From the NCBI RefSeq assembly GCF_004217285.1, contig NZ_SHKS01000001.1:875195-939194 (forward strand): 64,000 bases of DNA, read 5' to 3'. The translations under genes and the position numbers were made by a program. Positions 1-9,707 of this stretch are shown piece after piece. Source of the DNA: Streptomyces sp. BK239 (lineage in GTDB: Bacteria > Actinomycetota > Actinomycetes > Streptomycetales > Streptomycetaceae). Each line of letters opens with the position of its first letter. Position 1 is the first letter of the stretch. The notes under the pieces were generated by a model, which searched no databases, was not told where the DNA came from, and saw nothing but the letters and a program-made list of their open reading frames with translations.

Positions 1-728
1 TCGCCGCCGCCGCCGACCTCACCCGCCTCGCCGGCTGGACCTCCTTCGACATCGCCGCGCACGGGCTCGCCCAGCGGTACTTCGTACAGGCGCTGCGGCT
101 GTCGCAGGCCGCCGGGGACCGGGCGTACGGGGCGTACGTGCTGGTCACCATGAGCCGCCAGGCCGTCTACCTCGGCCACGGGCGGGAGGCGGTGCAGCTC
201 GCGCGCGTCGCCCAGCAGGGCGTCGGCGGCGGCGCGCCGCCCGTCGTCCAGGCGCTGCTGCACGCGGCGGAGGCGCGGGGGCACGGGACGCTGGGGGAGG
301 TGCGGGCGTGCACCGCCTCCCTGGTGCGGGCGGAGCGGGCGCTGGAGACGGCCAAGCCGGGGGACGAGGTGCCGTTCTGGGCCCGGTTCTTCGACGAGGG
401 GCAGCTCGCCGACGAGTTCGGGCACTGCCACCGGGATCTCCAGCAGTTCCGGGCGGCGGCGCAGCACGCCGAACGCTCCTTGCGGCTGCGCCCCGCGGGG
501 TACGCGCGCAGCCGGCTCCTGTGCCGGGTGGTGCTGGCGTCGGCGCGACTGGGCCTGGGGGAGCTGGAACAGGCGTGCCTGCTGGCGGCCGAGGCCGCCG
601 GCCAGGCCGCCGAGATGCGCTCCGTGCGGGCGGTGGAGTACGTACGGGACTTCGAGCGGCGCCTGGAGCCCTACCGGGACGCGGGCCCGGCCAGGGTGTA
701 CCGCGAGAGGGTGGCGGCGCTGGGCTGA
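1..728 (+). CDS. C-terminal part of a TPR-type transcriptional regulator (5' end outside the window)
   Basis: The frame is open from base 3 and ends at the TGA at 726-728, so only the last ~241 residues are present. The visible part is all-helical and Ala/Leu/Arg rich. It has successive helix pairs such as 'LAQRYFVQALRLSQAAGD' and 'AAQHAERSLRLRPAGYAR', which look like tetratricopeptide repeats. This is the usual C-terminal half of the large Streptomyces regulators that carry an N-terminal XRE helix-turn-helix. That DNA-binding end would lie upstream and cannot be seen, so the regulator call is inference. A perfect hairpin follows 38 bp after the stop. Confidence 0.6.
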   Translation, partial: AAAADLTRLAGWTSFDIAAHGLAQRYFVQALRLSQAAGDRAYGAYVLVTMSRQAVYLGHGREAVQLARVAQQGVGGGAPPVVQALLHAAEARGHGTLGEVRACTASLVRAERALETAKPGDEVPFWARFFDEGQLADEFGHCHRDLQQFRAAAQHAERSLRLRPAGYARSRLLCRVVLASARLGLGELEQACLLAAEAAGQAAEMRSVRAVEYVRDFERRLEPYRDAGPARVYRERVAALG

Positions 729-766
729 CGGACGGCGGCGGGGGCGGCCGAAGGGCCCCGCACGGG

Positions 767-793
767 CCGGGGGCTCCGGGGCGGAGCCCCCGG
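767..793. terminator. Perfect 12-bp hairpin between convergent genes
   Basis: Arms CCGGGGGCTCCG (767-778) and CGGAGCCCCCGG (782-793) pair perfectly around a GGG loop. The hairpin lies between the convergent regulator tail and the FAD oxidoreductase, so it could stop transcription from both sides. There is no U-tract, which is normal for Streptomyces. A related GGGGGC/GCCCCC hairpin occurs at 24720-24747. Confidence 0.7.
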
Positions 794-809
794 AGCCCCT
801 CCAGTGCGT

Positions 810-2240
810 TCAGGCCGCTGCCTGCCGGGGCGCCGTCGGTGCGGGGTCGGCCGAGTGGAGGGACCCGGCGGCCCCGAGGTCGGTGAGGATCGCCGCCGCC
901 GCCCGATGAGCCGAGTGCAACGCCCCCTGCACGGTGCTGCTGTCCCGGTGGTCGCCGCACACGTACAGCCCCGCCAGCAGCCGCACCGGCCGCCGCAGAT
1001 CGTGCGGAGCCGGCATCGCGGGGACCGCCTCCGGGGTGTGGTGCACGGCGAGCGTCTCCCAGCGTGCGGTCGGGACGCCGTACAGCCGGGCGAGATGGAT
1101 ACGGACCGCAGTGTCGACGCCGGCCGGCGGCGGGCCGAGGACTGTGGAGGAGATCAGCGTCCGCCCGGCCGGCGCCCGGCTCGGGTCGACCTCGCTGACC
1201 ACCGCCGTGTGGGCGACCGGACCGCCCCGGTCGGCGTCCAGGACCAGCGAGGCCCCGGTCGCCGGCGGCTCGTCGGTCGTGTGGTGCAGGACCGTCACGG
1301 GGTGGAAGCCGGGCACCCGCAGCCCGGGCAGCAGCTCCGCCGCCGTACGGGCGTCGGTCGCCACCAGCACCGCCCGGCACCGGAACACCCCGTGCTCGGC
1401 GGTCGCCACCTCGGTCGTCGACACCGAGGTGACCCGCACCCCCGTGTGCACGGTCCCCGCCGGCAGCGTCCGCGCGAGCAGCTCCGGCAGCACGTCCGCG
1501 CCGCCCTCCGGCAGGCACAGCCGCCCGGCGGCGAACGCGTGCAGCGCGAGGTCGGCGCACCGGCTGGAGGTGGTGAGCGCCGGGTCGCACAGCAGCGCGG
1601 CGAGCAGCGGACGCAGGAAGCCGTCGATGGTACGGGCGGGTAGCCCGCGGGCCGCCAGGGCCTGCGCGGCCGGCGCCTCGGGGCGGCGCAGCAGGTGCTC
1701 CACGGGCGTGGCCGCGAGCCGGGTCAGCGCGGCGCCGAGCCGCGCCTGGTCCACGGCGGTGCCCAGCGGCGCCCCCGCACGCACCCGCGGCGGGACCGCC
1801 ACAGCCCCGGGCGCGGCGGCGCGCGGCTTGGACAGCCCTCCGGGGCGAGGCAGCGCCCCCGGCCGAGGGGCGCTCGCCAGGGCGCGCACGGCGTGAAGTG
1901 CGCCCCTCGCGCTCCGTGCACCTCCCGCGCCCGGCTGTGCGCCCGCACGGTGGCGGCTTCCGTCGCTGTGCAGCAGCACTCCCGGGGCGAACGGACGCAG
2001 CACCAGAGCGTCCAGCCCCGGGGAGAGCGTCAGTTCGGGATACGCCGTGGACAACAGCTGTCCGATGCGGTCGAGCCGGAAACCGTCGACCTTCTCGGTC
2101 GCCATGCGGCCGCCCACACAAGGGGCGGCCTCCAGGACCGTCGTCGTCAGTCCTGCGCCGGTCAGCCGATGCGCCGCGGAGAGACCGGCGACCCCGGCCC
2201 CCACGATGACGACGTCTGCCTGGTAAGCGGGCTCAAGCAC
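810..2240 (-). CDS. FAD-dependent amine oxidase / protoporphyrinogen-oxidase-like protein
   Basis: The product has 476 residues. A Rossmann dinucleotide fold starts at residue ~7 (VVIVGAGVAGLSAAHRL), followed by the E-x(5)-GGR-type segment LEAAPCVGGRMAT. The C-terminus has the second FAD contact typical of flavin amine oxidases, LYVCGDHRDSSTVQGALHSA. These features support a flavoprotein oxidase or desaturase; the substrate cannot be read from the sequence. I chose the GTG at 2240 because GAGGAGGGG sits just upstream and the flavin fold begins right after it. The frame stays open further upstream, but without family similarity. The gene is monocistronic, convergent with the preceding regulator. 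Its upstream region holds three phased GTCGCA repeats. Confidence 0.8.
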   Translation of the reverse strand: MLEPAYQADVVIVGAGVAGLSAAHRLTGAGLTTTVLEAAPCVGGRMATEKVDGFRLDRIGQLLSTAYPELTLSPGLDALVLRPFAPGVLLHSDGSRHRAGAQPGAGGARSARGALHAVRALASAPRPGALPRPGGLSKPRAAAPGAVAVPPRVRAGAPLGTAVDQARLGAALTRLAATPVEHLLRRPEAPAAQALAARGLPARTIDGFLRPLLAALLCDPALTTSSRCADLALHAFAAGRLCLPEGGADVLPELLARTLPAGTVHTGVRVTSVSTTEVATAEHGVFRCRAVLVATDARTAAELLPGLRVPGFHPVTVLHHTTDEPPATGASLVLDADRGGPVAHTAVVSEVDPSRAPAGRTLISSTVLGPPPAGVDTAVRIHLARLYGVPTARWETLAVHHTPEAVPAMPAPHDLRRPVRLLAGLYVCGDHRDSSTVQGALHSAHRAAAAILTDLGAAGSLHSADPAPTAPRQAAA

Positions 2241-2351
2241 GTGCCCCTCCTCGCCTCGAGGTTGCGCGGCCGGTGGAGACGTGATGCCCCCAACAGGCTT
2301 CCGGGATACCCGAGTTCGGATCGAGGGTAGGGCCGCGAACGGTCGGGAACA

Positions 2352-2389
2352 GTCGCACATGGACGGGGCACGGTCGCACGGCGGTCGCA
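2352..2389. promoter_or_regulatory. Three helically phased GTCGCA direct repeats upstream of the FAD oxidoreductase
   Basis: GTCGCA occurs at 2352-2357, 2373-2378 and 2384-2389, so copies are 21 and 11 bp apart, close to two turns and one turn of DNA. They lie 112-149 bp upstream of the oxidoreductase start codon and are read as TGCGAC on that gene's strand. The spacing is what one expects for an activator binding one face of DNA. The regulator is unknown and chance is not excluded. Confidence 0.3.
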
Positions 2390-2438
2390 TACGACCCTCG
2401 GTCGAAACCACCTGACCCGACAGTGAACTGACGGTGTC

Positions 2439-3338
2439 TCAGGCGGCGCGCAGGGCGTCCTCGATCCCGGGGAACGCGAAGGTGAACCCCGACTCCAGCA
2501 GCCGCTTCGGCACCACCCGCGCGCTGCCCAGCACGTCCCCGGCCATCTCGCCCAGCGCCGCCCGCAGCACCGGCGCCGGCACCGGGAACAGCGTCGGCCG
2601 GCGCAGCACCCGCCCCATCGCCGCCGTGATCTCACGGTTCGTCAGGGGCTCCGGCGCGGTCAGGTTGAACGGCCCCGACAGGTCGTCCCGGTCCAGCAGA
2701 TGCCGCAGCGCCGCGACCTCGTCGTGCAGCGACACGAACGACCAGTACTGCCGTCCGTCGCCCATCCGTCCGCCCAACCCGGCCTGGAAGAGCGGGAACA
2801 GCCGCCCCCAGGCGCCGCCGCCCCGGGCGACGACCAGCCCGGTGCGCGCGAACACCGTCCGCACGCCCGCCTCCGCGGCGGGGGCCGCGGCCGCCTCCCA
2901 CTCCACGCACAGCTCCGGCAGGAAACCCCGCCCGGCGGGCGCGTCCTCGTCGACGACCCGCTCGCCCGTCTCGCCGTAGAAACCGATGGCACTGCCGTTG
3001 ACGAGGACCCGCGGCCGGTCCCGCTCGGGCAGCGAGGCCACCGCGCGGGCCAGCGCCGCCGTGCCGTGCACCCGGCTGTCGTGGATCCGCTTCTTGTAGG
3101 CGTCCGTCCAGCGGTGGTCCCCCACGCCCGCGCCCGCCACGTTGACCACCGCGTCGCACCCGGCGAGCCCGGCCTCGTCCACCCGCCCCCGCTCCGGATC
3201 CCAGCGCACCTCGCCGTCGCCCCGGGGCGCACGGCGCACCAGGCGCACCACCTCGTGCCCGTCCGCGGCCAGGGACCGCACCAGGGCGCCGCCGATGAGA
3301 CCGGACGCGCCGGCCACCACGATTCGCGTAGCTACCAT
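2439..3338 (-). CDS. TIGR01777-family NAD(P)-binding epimerase-like protein
   Basis: The product has 299 residues. The N-terminus is an extended-SDR Rossmann motif, VVAGASGLIGGALVRSLAADG. It is followed by WDPERGRVDEAGLAGCDAVV and the family's NGSAIGFYGETGERVVDE segment, where the Tyr-based motif of typical epimerases is altered to FYG. C-terminal residues (LLESGFTFAFPGIEDALR) match the DUF1731-type end of this family. Its substrate is not established. The ATG at 3338 follows an AGGAT ribosome site. From memory, an orthologue (Rv2216) sits next to the E2 gene in M. tuberculosis; here aceE and E2 lie a few kilobases away, so the link is positional only. Confidence 0.85.
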   Translation of the reverse strand: MVATRIVVAGASGLIGGALVRSLAADGHEVVRLVRRAPRGDGEVRWDPERGRVDEAGLAGCDAVVNVAGAGVGDHRWTDAYKKRIHDSRVHGTAALARAVASLPERDRPRVLVNGSAIGFYGETGERVVDEDAPAGRGFLPELCVEWEAAAAPAAEAGVRTVFARTGLVVARGGGAWGRLFPLFQAGLGGRMGDGRQYWSFVSLHDEVAALRHLLDRDDLSGPFNLTAPEPLTNREITAAMGRVLRRPTLFPVPAPVLRAALGEMAGDVLGSARVVPKRLLESGFTFAFPGIEDALRAA

Positions 3339-3409
3339 GCCGCCATCCTGCCCGGAACCCGCGGAAAACCCCGCCCCGAACCCGGCGGACGGACCATAGG
3401 GTGACCCGC

Positions 3410-3943
3410 ATGCCCACCGCCCCCGACGCCCCGCGCACACCCCCGTGCCCGCACCCCGACGCCCCGCGCATACGCCCGGCCAGGCCCGCAGACGACGACG
3501 CCCTCGCCCTCCTCGACCGGCTGACCTGGTCCCCGCTGCACGCCGTCACGCCGGAGCCGCAGCCGCCGTACGGGCCCTTCTTCGACGAACGCCACCTCCC
3601 CGGGGACCACTTGGTCGCCGAACTCGGCCCCCGCCTCGTCGGCTACATCCGCCTCGGCTTCCCCACCGGCCTCGCCTGCAACGCCCATGTCCGGCAGATC
3701 CAGGGCCTCGCCGTCGCCGACGAGGCGCGCGGCCGCGGAGTGGGGCGGGCTCTGCTCCGCGCGGCCGTCGAGGAGGCCCGCCGGCGCGGCGCACGCCGGC
3801 TCACCCTGCGCGTCCTCGGCCACAACGCCCCCGCCCGGGCGCTCTACGCGTCCGAGGGCTTCGTGGTGGAGGGCGTCCTGCCGCAGGAGTTCCTGCTGCG
3901 CGGGGAGTACGTCGACGACGTCTTCATGGGGCGCCCCCTGTAG
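3410..3943 (+). CDS. GNAT-family N-acetyltransferase, predicted leaderless
   Basis: The product has 177 residues. It carries the acetyl-CoA pyrophosphate-binding loop VADEARGRGVGRALL (motif A, RGRGVG) and the C-terminal GNAT helix 'NAPARALYASEGF' with its conserved Tyr. An in-frame GTG at 3401 would add three residues. I chose the ATG at 3410 because TAGGGT (3397-3402) lies exactly 7 nt ahead of it and no Shine-Dalgarno is present, the signature of a leaderless Streptomyces message. The gene is divergent from the epimerase and convergent with the MarP-like protease. The acceptor substrate is unknown. Confidence 0.82.
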   Translation: MPTAPDAPRTPPCPHPDAPRIRPARPADDDALALLDRLTWSPLHAVTPEPQPPYGPFFDERHLPGDHLVAELGPRLVGYIRLGFPTGLACNAHVRQIQGLAVADEARGRGVGRALLRAAVEEARRRGARRLTLRVLGHNAPARALYASEGFVVEGVLPQEFLLRGEYVDDVFMGRPL

Positions 3944-3971
3944 CCGCGCTCGGCGACGGTGGTGCGCCCGC

Positions 3972-5156
3972 TCACGACTCGATCAGGCCGCCCGTGTCCA
4001 CCGCCTGCGTCGCCGTCGCCGCGCGTTCGGCGTCGTCGGCGACCTCCGCCGCCGTCAGGACGTAGCCCGTCTCGGCGTCCGAGGTGGAGCGGGCGAAGAC
4101 CACGCCGAAGACCATGCCGTCGGTGGTCAGCAGCGGCCCCCCGGAGTTGCCCGGCCGGACGGTCGAGCGGATCGAGTAGATCTCGCGGGTGACCGTCGCG
4201 TCGTTGTAGATGTTCCGGCCGATCGCGTCCACCCGGCCCGCGACCGTCGCCGCCTGGAGGTCGAGGCCGCCGTCCTGCGGATAGCCCGCGACCACCGCCG
4301 CGTCCCCGCGGGAGGCCGCCTCGTCGAAGCGCAGCAGCGGCGCGCGCAGGTTCGGGACGTACAGCACGGCCACGTCCTTGGCCGGATCGAACAGCACCAC
4401 CTTCGCGTCGTACGAGGGTCCCACGCCCCCGATCCGCACGGTCGGGTAGTCGATGCCCGCCACCACGTGCGCGTTGGTCATCACATGCTCGGCCGCGTAC
4501 ACGAACCCACTGCCCTCGCGGCCCTGGCTGCCGGCGGCGCCCTCGACCTTCACCGTGCTCAGCTTGGCCGCGCTGGTCGCGGCCGGCGTCACGTTGTCAC
4601 CGGAGGGCCTGGCGACCTCGGCCGTCGACTCCGTCTCGAACGGGTTGAACACCTGCGGGAAGCCCGCCTGGGTGAGCGCGGACGTCGCCCGCGCGAACCA
4701 CGCCGGGGTGGTGTCCGGCATCGAGTGCTGCACCGTGCCCAGCAGCCGGGACTCCCGGATCGCCGACGTCACCATCGGCGACGCCGACGCGCCCAGCACG
4801 CTCGCCGCCACCCACGACACGATCAGCACCGCCGCCGCGTTCGCCGCGGCCCCGCCGACCCCGTCGGCCACCCGCAACGGTCCCCGGTCCAGCTCCCTGC
4901 GCAGCCGCAACGCCAGCCGACTCGCCAGCTCGTGCCCGACCGCCGCCGGCACCAGCACCGTGAGCACCGCCGTCACCGTCGCCGCCGTCGTACCCGTCGT
5001 CACCAGGCCCATCACCCACGGCAACGCCCAGACGCCCACCGCCGCGCCACCCACGAAACCGGCGAGCGACACACAGCCGGCCACCAGGCCGCGCCGGTAC
5101 CCCGAGGCCGCGTACGCCAGCATCACCAGCACCAGCAGGATGTCGAGCAGGTCCAC
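3972..5156 (-). CDS. MarP-like membrane-anchored trypsin-fold serine protease (CvpA domain)
   Basis: The product has 394 residues. Residues 1-125 hold about four hydrophobic helices of the CvpA/colicin-V-production type. The periplasmic part is a chymotrypsin-like protease with a complete triad: His230 in TNAHVVAG, Asp261 in DPAKDVAVLYV and Ser338 in VRPGNSGGPLL. Length and domain order match M. tuberculosis MarP (Rv3671c), an acid- and oxidative-stress protease that activates a peptidoglycan hydrolase. A similar envelope-stress role here is inference, though an amidase gene lies divergently next door. The GTG start at 5156 is preceded by AAAGG at suitable distance. Confidence 0.88.
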   Translation of the reverse strand: MDLLDILLVLVMLAYAASGYRRGLVAGCVSLAGFVGGAAVGVWALPWVMGLVTTGTTAATVTAVLTVLVPAAVGHELASRLALRLRRELDRGPLRVADGVGGAAANAAAVLIVSWVAASVLGASASPMVTSAIRESRLLGTVQHSMPDTTPAWFARATSALTQAGFPQVFNPFETESTAEVARPSGDNVTPAATSAAKLSTVKVEGAAGSQGREGSGFVYAAEHVMTNAHVVAGIDYPTVRIGGVGPSYDAKVVLFDPAKDVAVLYVPNLRAPLLRFDEAASRGDAAVVAGYPQDGGLDLQAATVAGRVDAIGRNIYNDATVTREIYSIRSTVRPGNSGGPLLTTDGMVFGVVFARSTSDAETGYVLTAAEVADDAERAATATQAVDTGGLIES

Positions 5157-5354
5157 GCGGCCGCCTTTCTCAGGGATCCTCTAGTACGTGCGGGACCGGC
5201 CCGGTGATCAGCCGTGATTCGGCCACACGCGCGGGGGAGGACCTAACCGGTCACGCGTGCGTCTACCCGGAAAACGGTGCGGACAGGGACGATGGTTCCA
5301 CCACGTGGCACACCACACATCGCGGACCGGTACGAACCCACCGACAGTGGGACC

Positions 5355-6209
5355 ATGCGTGCCATCCGACAGGCCGCCCACCTCAGGGCGCGAGGACGGC
5401 CCCCGGCGCGCCCGCCCAGGCCGCTCCTCATGATCCTCGCCTGCCTGCCCGGGCTCGCCGTCCTCGCCCTGGTGCTGTGCGCGGACCGCGCCGAGCGCGC
5501 CGCCACCGCCCGCGCCCTGCCCTCCGCCGGCCCCCGTCACACCGTGGCGCACCTCGCCCCCCGGCCGCCCGTCGTACCGCGCTCCGTCTGGCTCGCGGAC
5601 CTCGCCGGCCGCACCCAGCCGCCGCCCCGCCTCGACGACCGGGTCGTCGCCGTCTTCGTCCACCACACCGACTCGCCCAACGCCTACGACTGCGCCGACG
5701 CGCCCCGCGTCATCCGCCATCTCTACGCCGGCCAGACCGGCGCCCGGGGCTGGGACGACATCGGCTACAACTTCCTCGTCGACCGCTGCGGAACCATCTA
5801 CGAGGGCCGCGCCGGCGGGATCGACCGCGCCGTCACCGGCGCGCACACCCAGGGCTTCAACCACCGCACGGCGGGCGTCGCCGCGCTGGGCACCTTCACC
5901 GCCGGGACGCACGTGCCGCAGCCGATGCTCGACGCGATCGCGGCCCTCGCCGCCTGGAAACTCGGCCCCGCCGGAATCGACCCCAGGGCGACGGTCCGGC
6001 TGACCTCCAGCAGCAGCCGCAGCCGCTACGACGCCGGCGTCACCGTCTCCCTGCCCGCGCTCGCCGGCCACGACGACGGCTTCGAGACGACCTGCCCCGG
6101 CGCCGCCCTCACCGCGCGCCTGCCTCAGATCCGGCGGACGGCGGCCCGGCTCCAGGGCCGCACCGACGCCACCTCGGTCCCCGCGTCCACAGGAACGCTC
6201 ACTCCTTGA
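5355..6209 (+). CDS. PGRP-type N-acetylmuramoyl-L-alanine amidase (type 2 amidase fold)
   Basis: The product has 284 residues. A membrane anchor or uncleaved signal (PLLMILACLPGLAVLALVLC) lies at about residues 23-45. The amidase domain contains VVAVFVHHTDSPNAYDC (metal-binding HH), GWDDIGYNFLVDRCGTIYEGR, AHTQGFNHRTAGVAALG and a C-terminal TTCPG with the last ligand position. This is the bacterial peptidoglycan-recognition layout, expected to cleave the muramoyl-L-Ala bond outside the membrane. The start is uncertain: in-frame ATGs also occur at 5277 and 5292. I preferred 5355 because codon usage before it is less GC-biased. The gene is divergent from the MarP-like protease, and the two may serve the same wall-maintenance function. 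Confidence 0.82.
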   Translation: MRAIRQAAHLRARGRPPARPPRPLLMILACLPGLAVLALVLCADRAERAATARALPSAGPRHTVAHLAPRPPVVPRSVWLADLAGRTQPPPRLDDRVVAVFVHHTDSPNAYDCADAPRVIRHLYAGQTGARGWDDIGYNFLVDRCGTIYEGRAGGIDRAVTGAHTQGFNHRTAGVAALGTFTAGTHVPQPMLDAIAALAAWKLGPAGIDPRATVRLTSSSSRSRYDAGVTVSLPALAGHDDGFETTCPGAALTARLPQIRRTAARLQGRTDATSVPASTGTLTP

Positions 6210-6717
6210 ACCGCTCCCACAGCCGGGGATAGCGCTCGGCGAGGACGCGGGCGTTCTCGAAGTCCAGTGGCGTGCCCTCGGGTTCCGCCCGCGCGGGCGG
6301 GATGCCCAGGTCCGGGGCGACGGTCCCGGTGAGCTGTTCGTAGGCCTCGTCGGCCGCGTAGCCGAGTTCCTCGCCGTCGCCGTCGATCTCCTCGTCGAAG
6401 TCGCCCAGCAGGTCGGCGAGCGAGTCCGGATCGTGCACCGCCCCCTCGTAGACCTCCCGGCCCTGGCCGATCAGCCAGCAGCGGAAGAAGTCGAAGGCGT
6501 CGTCGCTCGCCCCGTCCAACAGCACCCAGGCCGCGCCCCACAGATCCCAGGTGTACGCCCGGTTGTAGCGGGCTTCGAAGTGACGGGCGAAGTCCAGCAC
6601 CAGATCCGGGTCCAGCCGCAGCAGCCGGTCCACGAGCACGTCGGCCTGTTCCTCGGGGTCCCCCTCGGCGGCCTCACGGGCGGCGTCGACCAGCTCCCAG
6701 AACTCCGTCTCGTCCAT
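6199..6717 (-). CDS. DUF4240 domain protein
   Basis: The product has 172 residues and is acidic. It opens with MDETEFWELVDAAR and contains RYNRAYTWDLWGAAWVL, then DAFDFFRCWLIGQGREVYE, the conserved Trp/Arg/Gly-rich segments of DUF4240. No signal peptide or membrane helix is seen, so it is probably cytoplasmic. The function is unknown; members often sit beside immunity-like or stress loci but nothing here specifies a role. The ATG at 6717 has GGGA upstream. The last 11 bp overlap the convergent amidase gene. Confidence 0.8.
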   Translation of the reverse strand: MDETEFWELVDAAREAAEGDPEEQADVLVDRLLRLDPDLVLDFARHFEARYNRAYTWDLWGAAWVLLDGASDDAFDFFRCWLIGQGREVYEGAVHDPDSLADLLGDFDEEIDGDGEELGYAADEAYEQLTGTVAPDLGIPPARAEPEGTPLDFENARVLAERYPRLWERFKE

Positions 6718-6811
6718 CACGGGTCCCAGCATCGTGCCTGGAGGGGCGGGACGCACCCGGAGTGCGGCGCATTCACCGCCCCGGTACGGCTCCACGAACG
6801 CCGCCGGGACA

Positions 6812-6865
6812 GGACCGGCCCAGGGGGTCGAGAAGGCGAGCCTCCTCGACCCCCTGGGCCGGTCC
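6812..6865 (-). terminator. Long perfect hairpin terminator downstream of aceE
   Basis: Two 21-nt arms (6812-6832 and 6845-6865) are perfect reverse complements separated by a 12-nt loop. The structure starts 10 bp beyond the aceE stop codon, so it most likely ends the aceE transcript and protects the DUF4240 gene from read-through. Confidence 0.9.
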
Positions 6866-6875
6866 GACGGAACTA

Positions 6876-9587
6876 CTACAGCCCGTACCGGGCCCGGGCC
6901 TCCTTCACGGCCGTCGCCTGCACCTCGCCCCGCTTCGCCAGCTGGGCCAGGGCCGCGACGACGATCGACGGCGCGTCGACGCCGAAGTGACGGCGGGCCG
7001 CCTCACGGGTGTCGGAGAGACCGAAGCCGTCCGCGCCGAGGGAGGAGTAGTCCTGCTCGACCCACTGGGCGATCTGGTCGGGGACCTGGCGCATGTAGTC
7101 GGAGACCGCGAGCACCGGGCCCTCCGCGCCGTTCAGCGCCTGCCGGACGTACGGGATGCGCTCCTCGCCGCGCAGCAGGGCCGCGTCGGCCTCCAGCGCG
7201 TCCCGGCGCAGCTCCGTCCACGAGGTCGCCGACCACACGTCGGCGGCCACGCCCCAGTCCTCGGCGAGCAGCTTCTGCGCCGCGAGCGCCCAGTGGATCG
7301 CCGTGCCGGAGCCGAGCAGCTGGACGCGCGGCGCGTTGGCGGCCGGGGCGAGCCCCGCCGACTCCGCGGTGTTGAAGCGGTACAGGCCCTTGACGATGCC
7401 CTCGTCGATGCCGAGGCCCGACGGCTTGGCCGGCTGCGGCATCGGCTCGTTGTAGACGGTGAGGTAGTAGAAGACGTCCTGGTCCTCACCGTCGGCCGCC
7501 TCGCCGTACATCCGGCGCAGACCGTCCTTGACGATCGTGGCGACCTCGTACGCGAACGCCGGGTCGTACGTCAGCGCCGCCGGGTTGGTCGCGGCGATGA
7601 CCGGGGAGTGGCCGTCGGCGTGCTGCAGGCCCTCGCCCGTCAGCGTCGTACGGCCCGCCGTGGCGCCGACGAGGAAGCCGCGGCCGAGCTGGTCGCCCAG
7701 CTGCCACATCTGGTCGGCCGTGCGCTGCCAGCCGAACATCGAGTAGAAGATGTAGAACGGGATCATGGCCTCGCCGTGCGTCGCGTACGACGTGGACGCG
7801 GCGATGAAGTCGGCCATCGAACCGGCCTCGGTGATCCCCTCGTTGAGGATCTGCCCGTTCTGGGCCTCCTTGTAGTACATCAGCTGGTCGCGGTCGACCG
7901 GCTCGTACGTCTGGCCCTTGGGGGAGTAGATCCCGAGCGATGGGAAGAGCGACTCCATGCCGAAGGTGCGCGCCTCGTCGGGGACGATCGGCACCCAGCG
8001 CTTCCCGGTCTCCTTGTCGCGGACCAGGTCCTTGACCAGGCGGACGAAGGCCATCGTGGTGGCGACGTTCTGCGAGCCGGAGCCCTTGTCGAAGGAGGCG
8101 AACGTCTTCTCCGCGGGCGCGGGCAGCGGCGCGACCGGGTGCACGCGGCGGGCCGGGGCGGGGCCGCCGAGGGCGGCCCGGCGCTCCTGGAGGTAGCGGA
8201 CCTCGGGCGAGTCGGCGCCGGGGTGGCTGTAGGGGACGACCCCGTCCTCGAACCGCGCGTCCGGGATCGGCAGTTCGAGCAGGTCGCGCATGGCCTTGAA
8301 CTCGTCCACCGTCAGCTTCTTCATCTGGTGGTTGGCGTTCTTCGACGCGAAGCCCGGGCCGAGGGTGTGGCCCTTGACCGTCTGCGCCAGGATGACCGTC
8401 GGCGCGCCCTTGAACTCGACCGCGGCCTTGTAGGCGGCGTACACCTTGCGCGCCTCGTGGCCGCCTCGGGAGAGGTGGAAACACTCGAGGATCTTGTCGT
8501 CGCTCAGCAGCTTCGCCATCTCGGCGAGCGCCGGGTCCTTGCCGAAGAAGTCCTCGCGGATGTAGGCGGCGTCGCGGGTCTGGTACGTCTGCACCTGGGC
8601 GTCCGGCACCTCGCGCAGGCGGCGGACGAGCGCGCCGGTGGTGTCGAGCTGGAGCAGCTCGTCCCAGGCGGTGCCCCACAGCGTCTTGACGACGTTCCAG
8701 CCGGCGCCGCGGAACTGGGCCTCCAGCTCCTGCACGATCTTGAAGTTGGCGCGGACGGGACCGTCGAGGCGCTGCAGGTTGCAGTTGATGACGAAGGTCA
8801 GGTTGTCCAGGCCCTCGCGGCTCGCCAGCGCGAGCGCGGCCGTCGACTCGGGCTCGTCCATCTCGCCGTCGCCGAGGAAGGCCCAGACGTGGGAGGCGGA
8901 GACGTCCTTGATGCCGCGGTTGGTCAGATAGCGGTTGAAGCGCGCCTGGTAGATCGCGGAGAGCGGGCCGAGGCCCATCGACACCGTCGGGAACTCCCAC
9001 AGCCAGGGCAGCCGGCGCGGGTGCGGGTAGGACGGGAGGCCGTTGCCCGCCGCCTCCTGGCGGAAGTTGTCGAGGTGGTGCTCGTTGAGCCGGCCGTCGA
9101 GGAAGGCGCGGGCGTAGATGCCGGGGGAGGCGTGGCCCTGGATGTAGAGCTGGTCGCCCGAGCCGGGGGAATCCTGCGATTCCTTGCCCTTGAAGAAGTG
9201 GTTGAAGCCGGTCTCGTAGAGCCAGGCCGCGGAGGCGAATGTGGCGATGTGGCCGCCGACGCCGTGCTTGCTGCCCCTGGTCACCATCGCGGCCGCGTTC
9301 CAGCGGTTCCAGGCGGTGATCCGGGCCTCCAGCGCCTCGTCGCCGGGGGCGGCGGGCTCGGCGGAGGTGGGGATGGTGTTGACGTAGTCCGTCTCGAGCA
9401 GCTTGGGCAGCGCGATGCCGTTGCCCTCGGCACGCTCCAGCGTGCGCCGCATCAGGTACGCGGCACGGTGCGGCCCGGCCGCCTGGGCGACCGCGTCCAG
9501 CGAGGCCTGCCATTCGGCGGTCTCCTCCGGGTCCCGGTCGGGGAGCTGGTCGAGCGCGCTCGGCTGGTTGGCGTGGGGGTCGGTCAT
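6876..9587 (-). CDS. aceE: Pyruvate dehydrogenase E1 component, homodimeric type
   Basis: The product has 903 residues, the normal size for single-chain AceE. It carries the thiamine diphosphate signature beginning [10 protein letters not shown] and ending [10 protein letters not shown], the E1 segments [17 protein letters not shown] and [15 protein letters not shown], and a transketolase-like C-terminal half. It decarboxylates pyruvate and acetylates the lipoyl groups of the E2 component, encoded by the gene at 10856-12670. The ATG at 9587 has GGAAGG upstream. It is transcribed as a single gene from a promoter region holding a 17-bp palindrome, with a GntR regulator gene immediately upstream. 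Pyruvate- or acetate-responsive control is a reasonable inference. Confidence 0.97.
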   Translation of the reverse strand: MTDPHANQPSALDQLPDRDPEETAEWQASLDAVAQAAGPHRAAYLMRRTLERAEGNGIALPKLLETDYVNTIPTSAEPAAPGDEALEARITAWNRWNAAAMVTRGSKHGVGGHIATFASAAWLYETGFNHFFKGKESQDSPGSGDQLYIQGHASPGIYARAFLDGRLNEHHLDNFRQEAAGNGLPSYPHPRRLPWLWEFPTVSMGLGPLSAIYQARFNRYLTNRGIKDVSASHVWAFLGDGEMDEPESTAALALASREGLDNLTFVINCNLQRLDGPVRANFKIVQELEAQFRGAGWNVVKTLWGTAWDELLQLDTTGALVRRLREVPDAQVQTYQTRDAAYIREDFFGKDPALAEMAKLLSDDKILECFHLSRGGHEARKVYAAYKAAVEFKGAPTVILAQTVKGHTLGPGFASKNANHQMKKLTVDEFKAMRDLLELPIPDARFEDGVVPYSHPGADSPEVRYLQERRAALGGPAPARRVHPVAPLPAPAEKTFASFDKGSGSQNVATTMAFVRLVKDLVRDKETGKRWVPIVPDEARTFGMESLFPSLGIYSPKGQTYEPVDRDQLMYYKEAQNGQILNEGITEAGSMADFIAASTSYATHGEAMIPFYIFYSMFGWQRTADQMWQLGDQLGRGFLVGATAGRTTLTGEGLQHADGHSPVIAATNPAALTYDPAFAYEVATIVKDGLRRMYGEAADGEDQDVFYYLTVYNEPMPQPAKPSGLGIDEGIVKGLYRFNTAESAGLAPAANAPRVQLLGSGTAIHWALAAQKLLAEDWGVAADVWSATSWTELRRDALEADAALLRGEERIPYVRQALNGAEGPVLAVSDYMRQVPDQIAQWVEQDYSSLGADGFGLSDTREAARRHFGVDAPSIVVAALAQLAKRGEVQATAVKEARARYGL

Positions 9588-9707
9588 GTCGCCGCCTTCC
9601 TCAGTCGAAGGGGGTTCCCTCATCGGTCGGGGGATCGGGGTGCCCTTGTTCTTGGCAGGACAGGGCGGTGGGGCTCGGGTGAGAGCCCGTCGGCGACAAT
9701 AACCCGG

